Below are positions 1-13,500 of a DNA stretch of 64,000 bases, one piece after another. Source of the DNA: Crambe crambe (Eukaryota; Porifera; Demospongiae; Poecilosclerida; Crambeidae); contig OZ004587.1 in the NCBI GenBank assembly GCA_963924555.1, positions 4,278,001-4,342,000 of the forward strand, read 5' to 3'. A program made the position numbers and the translations under genes. How positions within the stretch are numbered: the first letter of the stretch is position 1; every line of letters starts with the position of its first letter. The notes beneath the pieces are model-generated. The model saw nothing but the letters and a program-made list of their open reading frames with translations. It ran no database searches and had not been told where the DNA came from.

Positions 1-1640
1 AATCTTTTCAATGGTGAACAAGTAATTTCTCTTTAATTTGGAGTTGGGGAGGGGTGAACTGCATGAGCCCTCTTATATTATATTACGTCTAATTACGTAG
101 GTTGAATGTGATTATATGGCTGTGAATTTAGAACTATTACTAATGTTATCCACATTGTTAGACTGTCAAAATTCAATGAACCTCCACCCATTAAAATAAA
201 TTTAAACCCTTCCCAGATTTTGTCAGTGTAATGTCAACCTCTGGCCTGCAATATATGCATGTTTTTGAGGCTGTTGTTAATATACACTGTAGCAGAGTCC
301 CGGCTCAAGAATGCAGTAGTAAGGAGATGATATATGATCCTCATGTAGGATTATAGTTATGAAACCAATAATTCTGAGTGCTTATTATTCTCACAATTAG
401 TCTAAGAGTTGATCTATTAGTTATTCCATGTAGCATTTTTCCTGCCTACACTGTATTCTCGTGAATTTGAAGGGCTATTCAAACCACTTGATATCATTTT
501 GCTGACATAGCTACTACTTGATATCATTTTGCTGACATAGCTACTAGCAACTGAGTGCATGTGTAGTCACTTGAAGTTTACCATCCTCAGTTAGTTTTAT
601 AAAACAATTAGTAGTGAGTTATAAGTCAATAAGTAGTTAAAATATTAGCTAGCTATTGTAGTCAGTAACACTGGCTTACGAAGTTATGTATGATGTTAGA
701 AAATGATGAACACAATGTTCAATACATGCATTGCTAGCTTATAGCTATAAATATGATCATACAGTGAATATGTATCTGAATGTAACATTATTGTTTGTTG
801 TCAAATTAATTGGTAGGTGGGGAGGACATTGACCATTGTCTAATCTTGTTGAAAGATAAGCCAGTAGCTGAATCCCAATAATCTGTACACAACTGGAAGA
901 ATAAGTTCACAAAGGACATCACCAATGTAGAGAAGGGACATACCAGTGGGCTATACCTTCAAAATAAAAAGTCATAGCTAAATCATTTCCAGTCACAGTA
1001 GTGTTAGCAATGATTTCATTGATGGTATAGCTAGTCTATTCTTGTTTCTTCGTATAGATCACCTATTACTATAATTTTGATTGCACATAGATTAGACCAG
1101 CTGTGAGTTAGCTACAACTCCAACTTTACTCTTCTGATTTAGGACTGCCCCCACATCCTTCTCTACTCAACTGCATATAAATCTGAAAAGAACCAAAAAA
1201 ACAACAACAAAAAACAACTGGATAACTGGAAGTGCATACATTCACACTCTAAACTGCAAAGAAGAAATGATGACTAAGCTCTCGGTCACAGAACAATTTG
1301 CTATTAGTATTGTTAAATAATTAACTATCTTCAATCATTGTGATTGGTGTAGCTAAGGATTCACAAGATAGTTGAATATCAATAATCAATCTGGCCATTC
1401 ACAAATCACACTTATTCTCCAATTCACATGATATAGAAACACTTTTGAAATACACATACATGTACTTAATTCTCGATATTAGTCTGATTAACAGATTTTT
1501 ATGATACTGTGATAATCTGTACCTGAATTACATTAATGTCATGTGATGTCTGTTTAATTGTACAAGCACTTTCCATTCTAGGCTGTAGAAATATCCTGGC
1601 TTAAAAAGTGGGTGAATAACAAGCTTTTAAAAAGTTCATT
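1..1640. other. Upstream flank with no recognised gene
   Basis: AT-rich sequence with many stops in all frames. I see no open frame of useful length, no domain motif and no terminal inverted repeats apart from the short tandem duplication listed separately. It precedes the promoter region of gene A and is best treated as intergenic DNA. Confidence 0.5.
486..545. repeat. Two perfect tandem copies of a 30-bp unit
   Basis: The 30-bp unit beginning acttgatatcattttgctga is repeated head to tail twice without mismatch. It lies in non-coding DNA and looks like a recent replication-slippage duplication. Confidence 0.85.
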
Positions 1641-2045
1641 ATTAATTATTGACGTCACTAATGAATTGCGCACGCGCGTCTTGAGTTTATATTATAATAT
1701 ATCTAAACCACACCCAGATTTTTGGTCTTTATCAAAAAGCTTATCTTCTTGTAAGTTACCGTTGAAAAACCGAGATTTGAATCGCTAGACAGTCGTACAT
1801 CCTATTTATAGGCTCTAGCTAACATCATCCTATCATCGAACCTCAACAAGAAGGCGGGGCTTGTACCACCGCTACTAAAAGTCACTGTACATACTTCTCA
1901 CCTAAAGAGGTACTTATAGCAGCAAGTGGTCCCTCCTGATGATCAGATAGTGTAGTTGCTTTATTTCTCCCTTGTCAATCTCCCTGTCTAGTTTCATTCT
2001 CCATCTATACTACAACCCATACCCTCGTATCATCAAGACTACCAA
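1640..2045 (+). promoter_or_regulatory. Conserved 5' flank of gene A with CRE and NRF-1-like sites
   Basis: This flank is clearly homologous to the flank of gene B at 28,675-29,082. Both carry a perfect TGACGTCA palindrome (1650-1657 here), the binding site of CREB/ATF-type bZIP factors. Both follow it within about 20 bp by an NRF-1-like GCGCA-YGCG core; here the match TGCGCACGCGCG fits the consensus YGCGCAYGCGCR. A shared tract with two runs of pyrimidines leads to the ATG at 2046. No convincing TATA box was seen. The function as a promoter is inferred from position and paralogue conservation. Confidence 0.5.
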
Positions 2046-2151
2046 ATGGACCCTGGCTCATCCCAGCCCCTCAACCTCTCCTTCTCATTGGTGCTTCTCT
2101 CTGCTCTACTGATGTTGAGTGGAGATGTGGAACTCAATCCTGGACCTGAGA
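2046..2151 (+). CDS. Gene A exon 1: hydrophobic leader with 2A-like motif
   Basis: Starts at the ATG in ccaaATGGA and codes for 35 residues. A short polar N-terminus is followed by a hydrophobic stretch (LNLSFSLVLLSALLML, residues 9-24) that resembles a signal peptide, then SGDVELNPGPE. The donor is GTGAGT at 2152, leaving phase 1. Exon 1 of gene B is identical except for Ala20 to Ser. Confidence 0.75.
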
Positions 2152-5100
2152 GTGAGTCCATTGTTAACTGGATGTGTGGGTAGGTCACTTGATCGTAATA
2201 GCTAGCTGGAAATCAGTCATTATGCTAAGTTATCAGAATTATATAGGACAACCTACTTAACTACCTGACAAAAAGTAGATTTAATACAAGTGTATTGCTC
2301 TTATTATGTTCCTGCAGCTGTCTTAGTTGCAAGGGATCTTAAGATGGTGAGGAATTTCATATGGCGAGCCCATATCAAGTGGTACGACATAGGTGTGGAG
2401 TTGGAAATGGATCCTTCCACACTACAAGCAATCAAGGATAATTTCTCCAACAATCCTGCTAATTGCTTTAGTCAAGTACTGCTGGACTGGCTGGAGGGAC
2501 AAGGCTTGGAATCTACATGGTCAAATCTAGCCGCAGCTTTAAAGGCACCGCCTGTTGGTATGTCAGCTATAGCTGAAGCAATTGAAGCAAAATACCTTGG
2601 AGATACACATCAACCAGGTAAGTGTATCTACTAATCTAGTCTTTGCGTATTCCTTCTTATTTAAGCACTAAGTGGTATAATATGACTGAGAGTTACACAC
2701 TAATCGAAACTTCTATTGAGGCTTTCAGTCACTTTTTTGAAATAGCTAAGGCTAAAAGCTATATATTTCCATTATCAGCTGACATTCTAGATTTACTATT
2801 GCTTTTTCTCTTTTATATTCAGCTTAAATTCTAGAGCTATAATTACATTTGGCTAGATTTCTGAGCTTGCCCTAATTACTATAGCTGTAGCAACTCAACA
2901 GATGCTATACAATAATCTAATCTTATCAATGAGATCTCTAAATGAGTCTTGTGAAGAAATGGCTTCTCTGATAATCACACCCATTTCTTCTCCTATATCC
3001 CCAAATGAGTCTTCTGAAGCCACATCCTCCTCTTTTATTCCATCCAATATTGCTCCTTTGCCAGTAACCTTACCCTTTACAACAGCCACACCCACCATCC
3101 CACTCTCCAGTGGCTCCTCCCCAGTCCCAACACGATCTTCTACTGATCCCTCTGGAAGAATGCAACCTTGTGCTGCAGCAACAAGTGATAACTCAAGTAA
3201 GCCCGAGTTCCTACACCAACAATTTCAATTCCCCTAACAGTTTTAATGACCCATTGGCCATTACCAGTTACAAAATGCAGCCTTGTGTTCTGGATATGAT
3301 CTTCAACCCTTAGCTTTTTACCATGTACCACCAGCAATTTAGACCAAATATAATACCATAATATGGCCGAAAATGTAGGCAGAGAATTAATTTGGCGGTT
3401 GAAGACTTAAAAAGTAATCTTTTTACATTGGTATTGTAAAGGTCGTCAACATTACAAATTCAGCACAGCTAGCTAGCTAGACATGACGATGCTAACTTTT
3501 GGTCCCCTAACACAACTTTCAACAGAGAATTCAAAAGCCATCGATCAATTGAGAGCGCTTGTATGCTTGATATAGCATGCATACACACATAAGCAAGAGC
3601 TGGCACATTCCGCCAATATTAAATCTACCAAGTTTGAATGAGAGCAATCTGCCAAATTTTATTTCTGCCTATATTTTTGGCCATATGGTATGCCACCAAC
3701 AATTTAGATGATCCTTTACCAATGTTGTGTCCTGACGTTATGCAGGTTCTTGCTATGAGATGATAGAACAAAAAATCAAAAATTTAGACGATAAATTCAC
3801 TGAACTTGCTGATAAAACATTTGATGAAATTAAAGTAGATAATCCTGATGTTAAGCGATTCAGAGCAAGACTTATTTCTCTGAGGTTTAAGTACCAAGAA
3901 CAGCACAAAGATTTTGTCCAGCAGCTCAGAGAAGATATAGAGAAAGACACGACCATAGATCATATATGGACGAAGCTAAGTAGTTACTGGAATTTCCTCA
4001 ACTACTCACTCCTTGAGAATCTGGTTCACAAATATGGGAGTCACACTCTCAAAGCTGATATGAGAAATTATTTGGAGCAATTAAAAGAATTTCGAACTAA
4101 CACTCGTTTGTGCGAATTTGCCAAATACTGTGATAAAATCAGTAGAAAGTTGCCTGAAAAAGATTTACAAGAATTTGTTGTTAAGCTGAAGAAATCCTGG
4201 GATGAATGCACACTTGAAGACTTAGAAGAATTGAAAGAGAACATTACTCAACAGTTCTTTCTTCCTTCATTTGTGATGAGTATACGAAGCATTGAACCAG
4301 GATCCATCATAGTCACATGGACAATCCCAACACTTATCGCATCAGCTCTCAGGAAGAACATCAAAAACATTGACATTTGTGAATTCTCTAATGAAAATGG
4401 AATTGAATGTATCCTTATTGATGGCAAAGAATTCTCTGAAGAAACCAAATCTATGATGACTACACCAATCACCACATCTATCAGTGGCTCCTCCCCTGTC
4501 CCATCAAAACGATCCTCTGGTGATCCGTCTGGAAGAAGTCAACCTTGTGGCAAAGATGCCAATGGTGAGCTTTATCAGAGAGTGCGTTAGGTAGGGTCAT
4601 AAGACTGTATGAACTCAAAACTCTTTTCTCTTGGTTATCTGACTCAAAAAACTACAGTGTCATAGAAGAGAGAAAAGTACAGCGAGTAAGAGAAAGAAAG
4701 CAATTCATAAAATTTACATTTCATCTAGATTGTTCATTGCAGCGAGTGAGCTGACTCTCAGGTCATGACTCATGAAATTATATCAGAGAGTGCGCTAGCA
4801 CTCTCTAAGTGGGGATGGCGGGTCAAAGGTCATAAAACTGTATAAACTAAAAACTCTTCTTTCTCTTCTACCCTTACTCTACAGGTTCTCAGAAGGCTAC
4901 AGTGAATTATTACATCTACAAAGAAGAGAGGAGAATGTTCAAAAACCAAAAATTCATTCGCTAACATAAGAAAAAAAACAATGTCAAAAATTGACTTTTG
5001 TTCTTTTTCTTTATCGAGAGTGTGTTAGCACTGTCTAAGTAGGGATGGCTGGTCAAAGGTCATAAGACTGTATAAACTAAAACTCTTCTTTCTCTTCTAC

Positions 5101-7565
5101 CCTTACTCTACAGGTTCTCAGAAGGCTACAGTGAATTATTACATCTACAAAGAAGAGAGGAAAATGTTCAAAAACCAAAAATTCATTCGCTAACATAAGA
5201 AAAAACAATGTCTAAAATTGACTTTTGTTCTTTTTCTTTATCGAGAGTGCGTTAGCACTGTCTAAGTAGGGATGGCTGGTCAGAGGTCATAAGACTGTAT
5301 AAACTAAAACTCTTCTTTCTCTTCTACCCTTACTCTACAGGTTCTCAGAAGACTACAGTGAATTATTACATCTACAAAGAAGAGAGGAGAATGTTCAAAA
5401 ACCAAATATTCATTCGCTAACATAAGAAAAAAACGAGTTCTAAAATTGACTTTTGTTCTTTTTCTTTATAATAATGTATAAGATCGACGTACCGACTTAC
5501 TGGCTATAGTCATCAAAATTCTGCTTTGGCCATCTGTTAGAACAGCACCTAGAGGCTGATCTTTTGCTATTAGTTTTGACTAAAGCGCTACTTCACAAAT
5601 CAGTGATATCAATAGCACTTGGCTAATCTTTCTACACCATTTTAAAGCACACGTCGGTAGGGGGCGGAGCGTATGAGCGTATGGGCGTGGCCATATATAA
5701 GTGCTATAGTGCAGCCTAATCAAGCTAGGTCTTCAGTTTAATCATTTAGCTAGCTATTTATTCTTATCTGATGATCTTCCTGACACTCCTTACTGAATTA
5801 CAGTACAGATGCTCATCCTATAGTAGTATTATAGCCAGTACTTGGCTGCAGTGTAGTCAGCTCACTTTACCATGCCATGCACATGCCATTTACATTGTTG
5901 TTGCTGTAAAATTTTATATTAAAAAAAAAAACAAAAAACAAAATTTAGCCTAAATAGCTAAATAAATTCTTCCAGAGACTGTGTATGAAGAAAAAAGATA
6001 GGTTTATGTAGAGCTGGCTTTGTATAGACTAGCTATACTGTAGCCTCATGTCAAATATTATATACTCTCAGTTTAAGTGACAATTAATACTGCCACCCTC
6101 GATTCTTTACTTACACAAACTTACTTTCAACTTCAAGCACTAAAAAAAGGATAGAAACAAGTGAGCACAAAAAATTTCTTCTAAATAAAAAGTTAAGTAG
6201 GGATAGCCTAAAATCTAACTGGGCTGTATAATGCAGGTCTACACTCCAAAATGCCCCAGGCGTACATAGGTGTTGTGCAATAGTAGCACCCTGCTCTAGA
6301 TTGACTTCTGCTTTGTGGGCAGCCAAGCACAAGGCTTATCTAAGCAGATTGTAGACACTAGGTCTAAGTGCTTTGAGGTAAGCATTACAGCATTCTATGT
6401 ATGCAGCTGCCTGCCACTTACATAATTATAACTCACAGCAATATCTTCTAAGGAGTTGAAGCACAAATGAATAGCAGCATAAAAGCCTAGCTACTTGCTT
6501 GCTTGCTCGCTGTGACTCAAATGTTGTACATTGCCCTAGTAATAAATTATAATAATACATTTAAGATCAGTGTACTGACTTACTGGCTTTAATTGTCACA
6601 CTGCCATCTGTGAGAGCACTATCTTGAGGTTGATCCTTTGCTGGTTGTTTTGACTAAACTTCTACTCTACTAGACAGAGTCAGCACTATCTATAGCAAAC
6701 AGCACAGGCTGGTCATTCCCCGCCATCTTGAAGATAATCATTAATGTGATAGTACTTGGGTCTTATCAAGCAAAAATTCAAAAAGCTCAGGTTTTTGAAT
6801 CAAATTTATACACCATTTTATTCCTGAGTTATGCTTAATCAGAGAGTGCGGTAGCACTCTCTATGTAGGGATGACTCGGACGGCCGCGCGTGCCGCCTAT
6901 AGACTAATACAAAAGTGAAATTCCAGTTCCCCCACTTAGACCTAACAAAAGCTACTGTGAATGATTATCCAGCCTACTAGAGCCTACTACAATGTGCAGA
7001 CCAAGTTTCAGGACCAGGGAGCTTACCGTTTCAGAAATACGGCAAGCAGGTAAATCGCTATATTCTTCTTCTTCTCTATCAGAGATTGCGGTAGCACTCT
7101 CTATGTAGGGATGACTCGGACGGCCGCGCGCGCCGCCTATAGACTAATACTAAAGTGAAATTCTAGTTCCCCCACTTAGACCTAACAAAAGCTACTGTGA
7201 ATGATTATCCAGCCTACAAGAGCCTACTACAATGTGCAGACCAAGTTTCAGGACCAGGGAGCTTACCGTTTCAGAAATACGGCAAGCACGTAAATCGCTG
7301 GATTCTTCTTCTTCTCTGTTATTATTATCAGAGAGTGCGGTAGCACTCTCTATGTAGGGATGACTCGGACGGCCGCGCGCGCCACCTATAGACTAATACT
7401 AAAGTGAAATTCTAGTTCTCCCACTTAGACCTAACAAAAGCTACTGTGAATGATTATCCAGCCTACTAGAGCCTACTACAATGTGCAGACCAAGTTTCAG
7501 GACCAGGGAGCTTACCGTTTCAGAAATACGGCAAGCAGGTAAATCGCTATATTCTTCTTCTTCTC

Positions 7566-7597
<32 letters not shown>

Positions 7598-10500
7598 TTA
7601 TTATTATTCTTCTTAGACAACCATATCTCTCGAACCACTCACGCTACAGCTATGATTTCTGGACAAATCCACTCCAAATTCTACGAACTACGATCTTTTC
7701 TACTCGTTGATCCTCGAAAGAGTCGATGAAAAAGGAGACACTAAGGAGCACAGCACTCGACTAATTCAATTAGGAAGCCATCTTTTCTATAATACGCATG
7801 CGCATGTATTTGATATCCAATTATTCGAAATTATAATATTATTCAGCTGCCTCTAGCTAGCTAGCTAGGTATAGGTATATGTAGCTAGAATAGTGATGAT
7901 GATGATAGACTACTGTATCGACTCGGGGATTTAGATTCAACAAGGTAGACTCTATTTCAGCATCTTCTACCTCCACCTTGACTCGTTGATAGTGATTGGG
8001 CTGGTATGCTATTGGAGAACTATTCTTCTTTCATCTGTCCCTGCATACACATAGAAGAATGAACTCTATACATAGCTAAAACCATAAAAGAGAGGAAAAA
8101 AAGACCAGGAACAAGTAAGGGAAAAAGCATTTCGTGAAATGAAAAAAGATGTAGGGATGACCACTGCACAAAAAAGTAAGGAAACAAGAAGGATGAAATC
8201 TTTGTTCTGTATATCCAGCCAACAATCCCTACATGTACGTACATTACTACACTATAATCTGAAGCTACCCGACGTATATGTAGGGATTGTTGGCTGGATA
8301 TACAGAACAAAGATTTCATCCTTCTTGTTTCCTTACTTTTTTGTGCAGTGGTCATCCCTACATCTTTTTTCATTTCACGAAATGCTTTTTCCCTTATTAT
8401 TATTCTTCTTAGACAACCATATCTCTCGAACCACTCAAGCTACAGCTATGATTACTGGACAAATCCACTCCAAATTCTACGAACTACGATCTTTTCTACT
8501 CATTGATCCTCGAAAGAGTCGATGAAAAAGGAGACACTAAGGAGCACAGCACTCGACTAATTCAATTAGGAAGCCATCTTTTCTATAATACGCATGCGCA
8601 TGTATTTGATATCCAATTATTCGAAATTATAATATTACTCAGCTGCCTCTAGCTAGCTAGCTAGCTAGGTCCTAGGTATAGGTATATGTAGCTAGAATAA
8701 TGATGATGATGATAGACTACTGTATCGACTCGGGGATTTAGATTCAACAAGGTAGACTCTATTTCAGCATCTTCTACTTCCACCTTGACTCAATAATGAT
8801 TGGGCTGGTATGCTATTGGAGAACTATTCTTCTTTCATCTGTCCCTGCATTATTACACATAGAAGAATGAACTCTATACATAGCTAAAACCATAAAAGAG
8901 AGGAAAAAAGACCAGGAACAAGTAAGGGAAAAAGCATTCGTGAAATGAAAAAAGATGTAGGGATGACCACTGCTCAAAAAAGTAAGGAAACAAGAAGGAT
9001 GGAATCTTTGTTCTGTATATCCAGCCAACAATCCCTACATATACGTACATTACTACACTATAATCTGAAGCTACCCGACGTATATGTAGGGATTGTTGGC
9101 TGGATATACAGAACAAAGATTCCATCCTTCTTGTTTCCTTACTTTTTTGAGCAGTGGTCATCCCTACATCTTTTTTCATTTCACGAAATGCTTTTTCCCT
9201 TATTAAATTTTACATCTCATGTACATTAAGTAGCTTGTAAACTTTACAAGTGTTTAACAGCTTTTAATATTTTGCACGATTTTCTCAAGTTGCTATGTAC
9301 TACCTATAGCCGGTAATATTGACATAAAAATACCATTGACAGTATTTAATTTGACGGAATCTGAAATCACACAAAATAAATAATGCATGTGCATCGTGCA
9401 TGCGAGCTGTGTACAGCTAGTTAGCCATATAGCTATTATCAGTTTAGTATGAGTTCTCCAGTTGTGTTAGTCTACGAAAGTGTATAGACTTCAATTCTTG
9501 GGAGAAACTAACACTGATAGCGATCCTTATGCTACAATCGTTGGACACATCCCTCGAAGAATTTCAGCCGCTTGTTCTCTCTTTATAGTGATGGATGGCT
9601 CATCAATTCGTTACGCTATCACAGGTTCAAGGCGCTACTCCTCCAGAGCCTATATTTTCTTTGACTCTCCAGCGGTGGTGTGCAATAAATGGAACGCAAT
9701 GTATCGCAAACTTAATTAAACCGCGTGACTTTTTGACGGTTTTATTTTTGGCGATTTGATGCTTAAACCGCCAAAGCGTCAAATTAAAATCTTCGTCAAT
9801 ATTTCCGGCTATACGGTATCACAAATGCATGCATCATGCCAATTAATGTGGTATGCATAATTGGAATTCAAAAAGTGAAAAGCACAAAAGGATGGAACCT
9901 CTAAATTAAGTAGGGATGGCCTAATTCTTTCTGGCCTGTATAACTGTACTGCAACCTAGTATGAAAACTTTACAACTGCCTATTAGCTAGGCAGTTGTAA
10001 ATTTTTCATACAAGGCTGCAGTACGCCAGCTAGATTTTAGGCTAACCTAGAAGAAATTTTTGCACTCATACACTTGTATATACAGTCTACTTGAGGTTAA
10101 GATCAAAGTACCGCACTACCGCTCTATGCACACTGCAGACTTGTTGTTTACATAGGCTGAGCCAAAATGGGAGGAGTGCAGAACTACCTTTATAGTTAAT
10201 TTCAGATATTCTTCCCTATCCAGACCCTCTCATTCCTGCCCTTTCTCTGGTGGGACCAATGACTACTCTTGATATAAAAAATGGTGCTGATGACAACATT
10301 GATGCTGACTCAGCACTTGGCACCATCAGTGACGTGACTGGAACAGATGTGAGTAGCTATCCTACAGATGATATGAGCATAGTCACTGCAGGTCTCAGGA
10401 CTGAGGTCTCTGATGAGTTCCAGGTAAGAAGTGAATAAGTGTGTGTAAGATTCTTCTTCATACATACAAATTATTGTAAATATTCCAGTGAAATACATTA

Positions 10501-13500
10501 TAAATAATTATTTTCTGTAACTACAGCTAGCATTTATTTTTTAGGAGCTCAACTTTCACAGATTGGCCACTGAAGGATTTTCTAGAAATAAATATTAATG
10601 GTAGAAGGCAGAAATAAGTCCTTAGGTCTTGGCTCTGAGTCTTCACTTTTAGTAACGGGCACGAGGCTGAGTATTTTTTTTAATGTGTAGGCGCAACGTA
10701 CAGGCAGGTAATTACAATCAACCTCAAGATCAAGCAGTTAAATGCTGGTTCGAATACATGCATAAATCAGTGAATAAGCTTAGTAATACACTCAGATTAT
10801 TTCTGAGCAAAAAATGAGTTATGGAGCCTTTACATGTTTGTTTCACTGTCGAATGTTACATATTGCCCTAGTTATTTACAATACTTCAATGTGCATGTTG
10901 CCATGCCTATTTTTTTCCCCTCCCACTGGCTAGGATCTGAGACAAAGTCTACAACTACAATTATAATAACAGAACTGTCTTTGCTGGTAAAGAATTGACA
11001 GAGAGGGTTAACAGCCAATTCAATTTAAGTTAACATTTTTTTCCTTCTACGGTCTTTCTATAGTATTGCCCATCACTCGTACAGGAGCTTGCAAAGCTTG
11101 AAAATCAATTTATGGTGATAGACCTATCAAAATTGGCAACCTAAACCATAAGATTGATATAACACACCACACATATCAACATGTGCTATTACTCCACTTG
11201 TTGTTTATCATTTCCAGCTCTTTAAGATGATTAGTCAAGCACACCAGAGTTATGATTATAAATTCAATCATTTAAATCAGAGCTCCTTTCAATGTGCTTA
11301 ATTAGAGAACATGTCTAAAGCAATGTGTAAACACTGCATGCCTTCGTTTCTATATTTGTTGAATTTTTGCTGTTACACCACCTTTAACTCTACCCGTGTA
11401 GAATTCAGCACACAATTACACATAAGATCTGGTAAAGCACGTAAGTACGCAATAATACGTCAAGCTTCGTTCGGAGATACGCGTTAAGCGTGCTTTATCA
11501 TATAATTTCGCAGAAAAAGGCGTAAAAATGGCAATAATCTCGCATAAAATAACGTCTACATGCGCCGTTTATTGTTGCGATTTAGCGCACTTTAGCATCC
11601 ATTGTGCTGCAGCTATCACAGCATTGGCCTTAATTGTGTTTTATATGTATTTTTATACTACAATGCTATCAGCAGTAGTGGAAAGAAAATTGAACTCTTA
11701 TACCTACCTTATCACAAAAGTAAAGCAGTGGTTTCATCCACCATGATTGTGAGTCATGGATGTTACTAAGAAGCTTCCTCACATTATTTTTCTAAAATTT
11801 CATGAACATACTCCAGCTACTTAAAGAAGGTGGTCTTCAGCCTTTGACCAAGCAATACTGCTTCATTGTGGCCTTGTAAAGCAAGACCATATCTTGGTAA
11901 ATACCACACACTGATATTAGATCTCTGCATGGCTTCTTCTGTGTTTCTAAGGTTTGTGAGCAGAACGTAATCGTCTGATAACACTATTCGTCCTCATCCC
12001 TTTTTTCCCTTTTTGTTGCTTCATTATCCACAGCTTTTTGGCTCTCTACTGTGCATAAATATTTCAAAGCTATGAAGCATCAGAAACAGCTCATTGAATG
12101 CTCCAGGTAGTATCCATTAGTGTTTTAATTTATAGAGAAAAGGATGAATGAGCAAAGTGATCATTATACTTCCAGTCATGCCCATTTACTAAAAGCGAAA
12201 GGGTAAGGAAGCCCAGGGATGAGTAACAAGGTGCCGAAGGTGGAAACTGTTTGTTCACATTTTCAAGTGCATAAGTCTTAGGGCATGGCTCAGCTGTTGC
12301 ATTCTCCATGCATAAAGCTTTCATGGCAGACTTTAGTACTTAGGTCAGAGCATAGTTTAAGGATTACAGAAAAAAATTTTTTTTGTAAAAATGATAATGG
12401 CACACTAACATTCTATTACTTTTGTACAAAATAATTGGCATTTTTGCCAAATAATTGTATTTTTCATTAGTGGCTATTATTCAGCCTACAACTGAAGAAA
12501 AAATTAGTACTTTTCTCCGAAATAGCAACTCAAAGAATTGTATTTTTTCTTCCGACTGTGAATTGACACTCAAGTATTGGTCCTTTCCTTAGTGCAAGGC
12601 CAGCTGCATGACTACGTGCGCCAACCATCACAAAGCTATCTCATTGAAAAAAGTAAAAGTAGGTCAACCACCAGAGAAGCAAAGGACAGATGCATTCCTT
12701 GAGGTTACCAGATTTCTATCATTTCATTTGTGTTGCAATTTGTTTAAGGTCAAACCATAATTATAATGACTGGACTAATGTATAAACACTCCCTTCGATT
12801 CGATTTTGTTGAATTTTAGCTGCTACACCACCTTTAGCTCGAGCCATTGTGCTGCAGCCATCATAGCATTTGCCTGATATTTAAAAAGCAAAAGAATATC
12901 TTTAATAGTTGCTGCAATGCACTGGAAAGAATGTTGTACATCCCAAGGAACTCTTCACCAGATTGAAAATTCTTATCTACCTATCTTATCGCAAAATAAT
13001 TAAGTAGCTCTTTATTGGATACATCAGTGATTTCATCCACCATGACTTTAGAAATTTAAGGAGAGTCATGGATGTCACTAAGAAGCTTCCTCAGAACATC
13101 ATTTCTAAAAATTTTTTTGGTTCTCATGTGAAGTTGTGGCCTCATAAAACAAGCAGTGGTGTATCTAGAATTTGAGCTAGGAAGGTGCTAAAGTTATATC
13201 AATACTGCGCGCATAAGCGCGCGCGAATCTTTTCCAACCACGCCCACTTTTGATTTTGATCGAGCTGTTGCATTCTCCATTCTCGAAGCTTTCATGGCCG
13301 ACTACCTAGCTTTAGCACTTTAGTTTAAGGATCATAGTTTTGATTTGTACTGAAGAAATTCTTTGGCAAAAATGATTTTGCTCAAAGAAACTATTGTGGG
13401 GCTCACTTTGCTCGCCCCAAAGCAGTTACACATTGAGTACCTCTATTTCAGTCTCAAATTTAAGTACCTAATCTAATTCTAGACTGAATTATGATTTGTA

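Noticed and set aside
7481-7729. 82-codon frame with a Ser/Leu/Phe run
   Set aside because: The run is the translated ATT/CTT microsatellite within a repeat.
8139-8525. Long open frames on both strands that code for the same peptide start (MKKDVGMTTAQK...)
   Set aside because: They arise because the DNA is a near-perfect palindrome; the same frame is read from each arm. No protein homology.
13185-13260. Second complete copy of the CAGTGGCGTA MITE
   Set aside because: Only the left end and the cgcgc-rich part are present; no right end was found before unrelated sequence.
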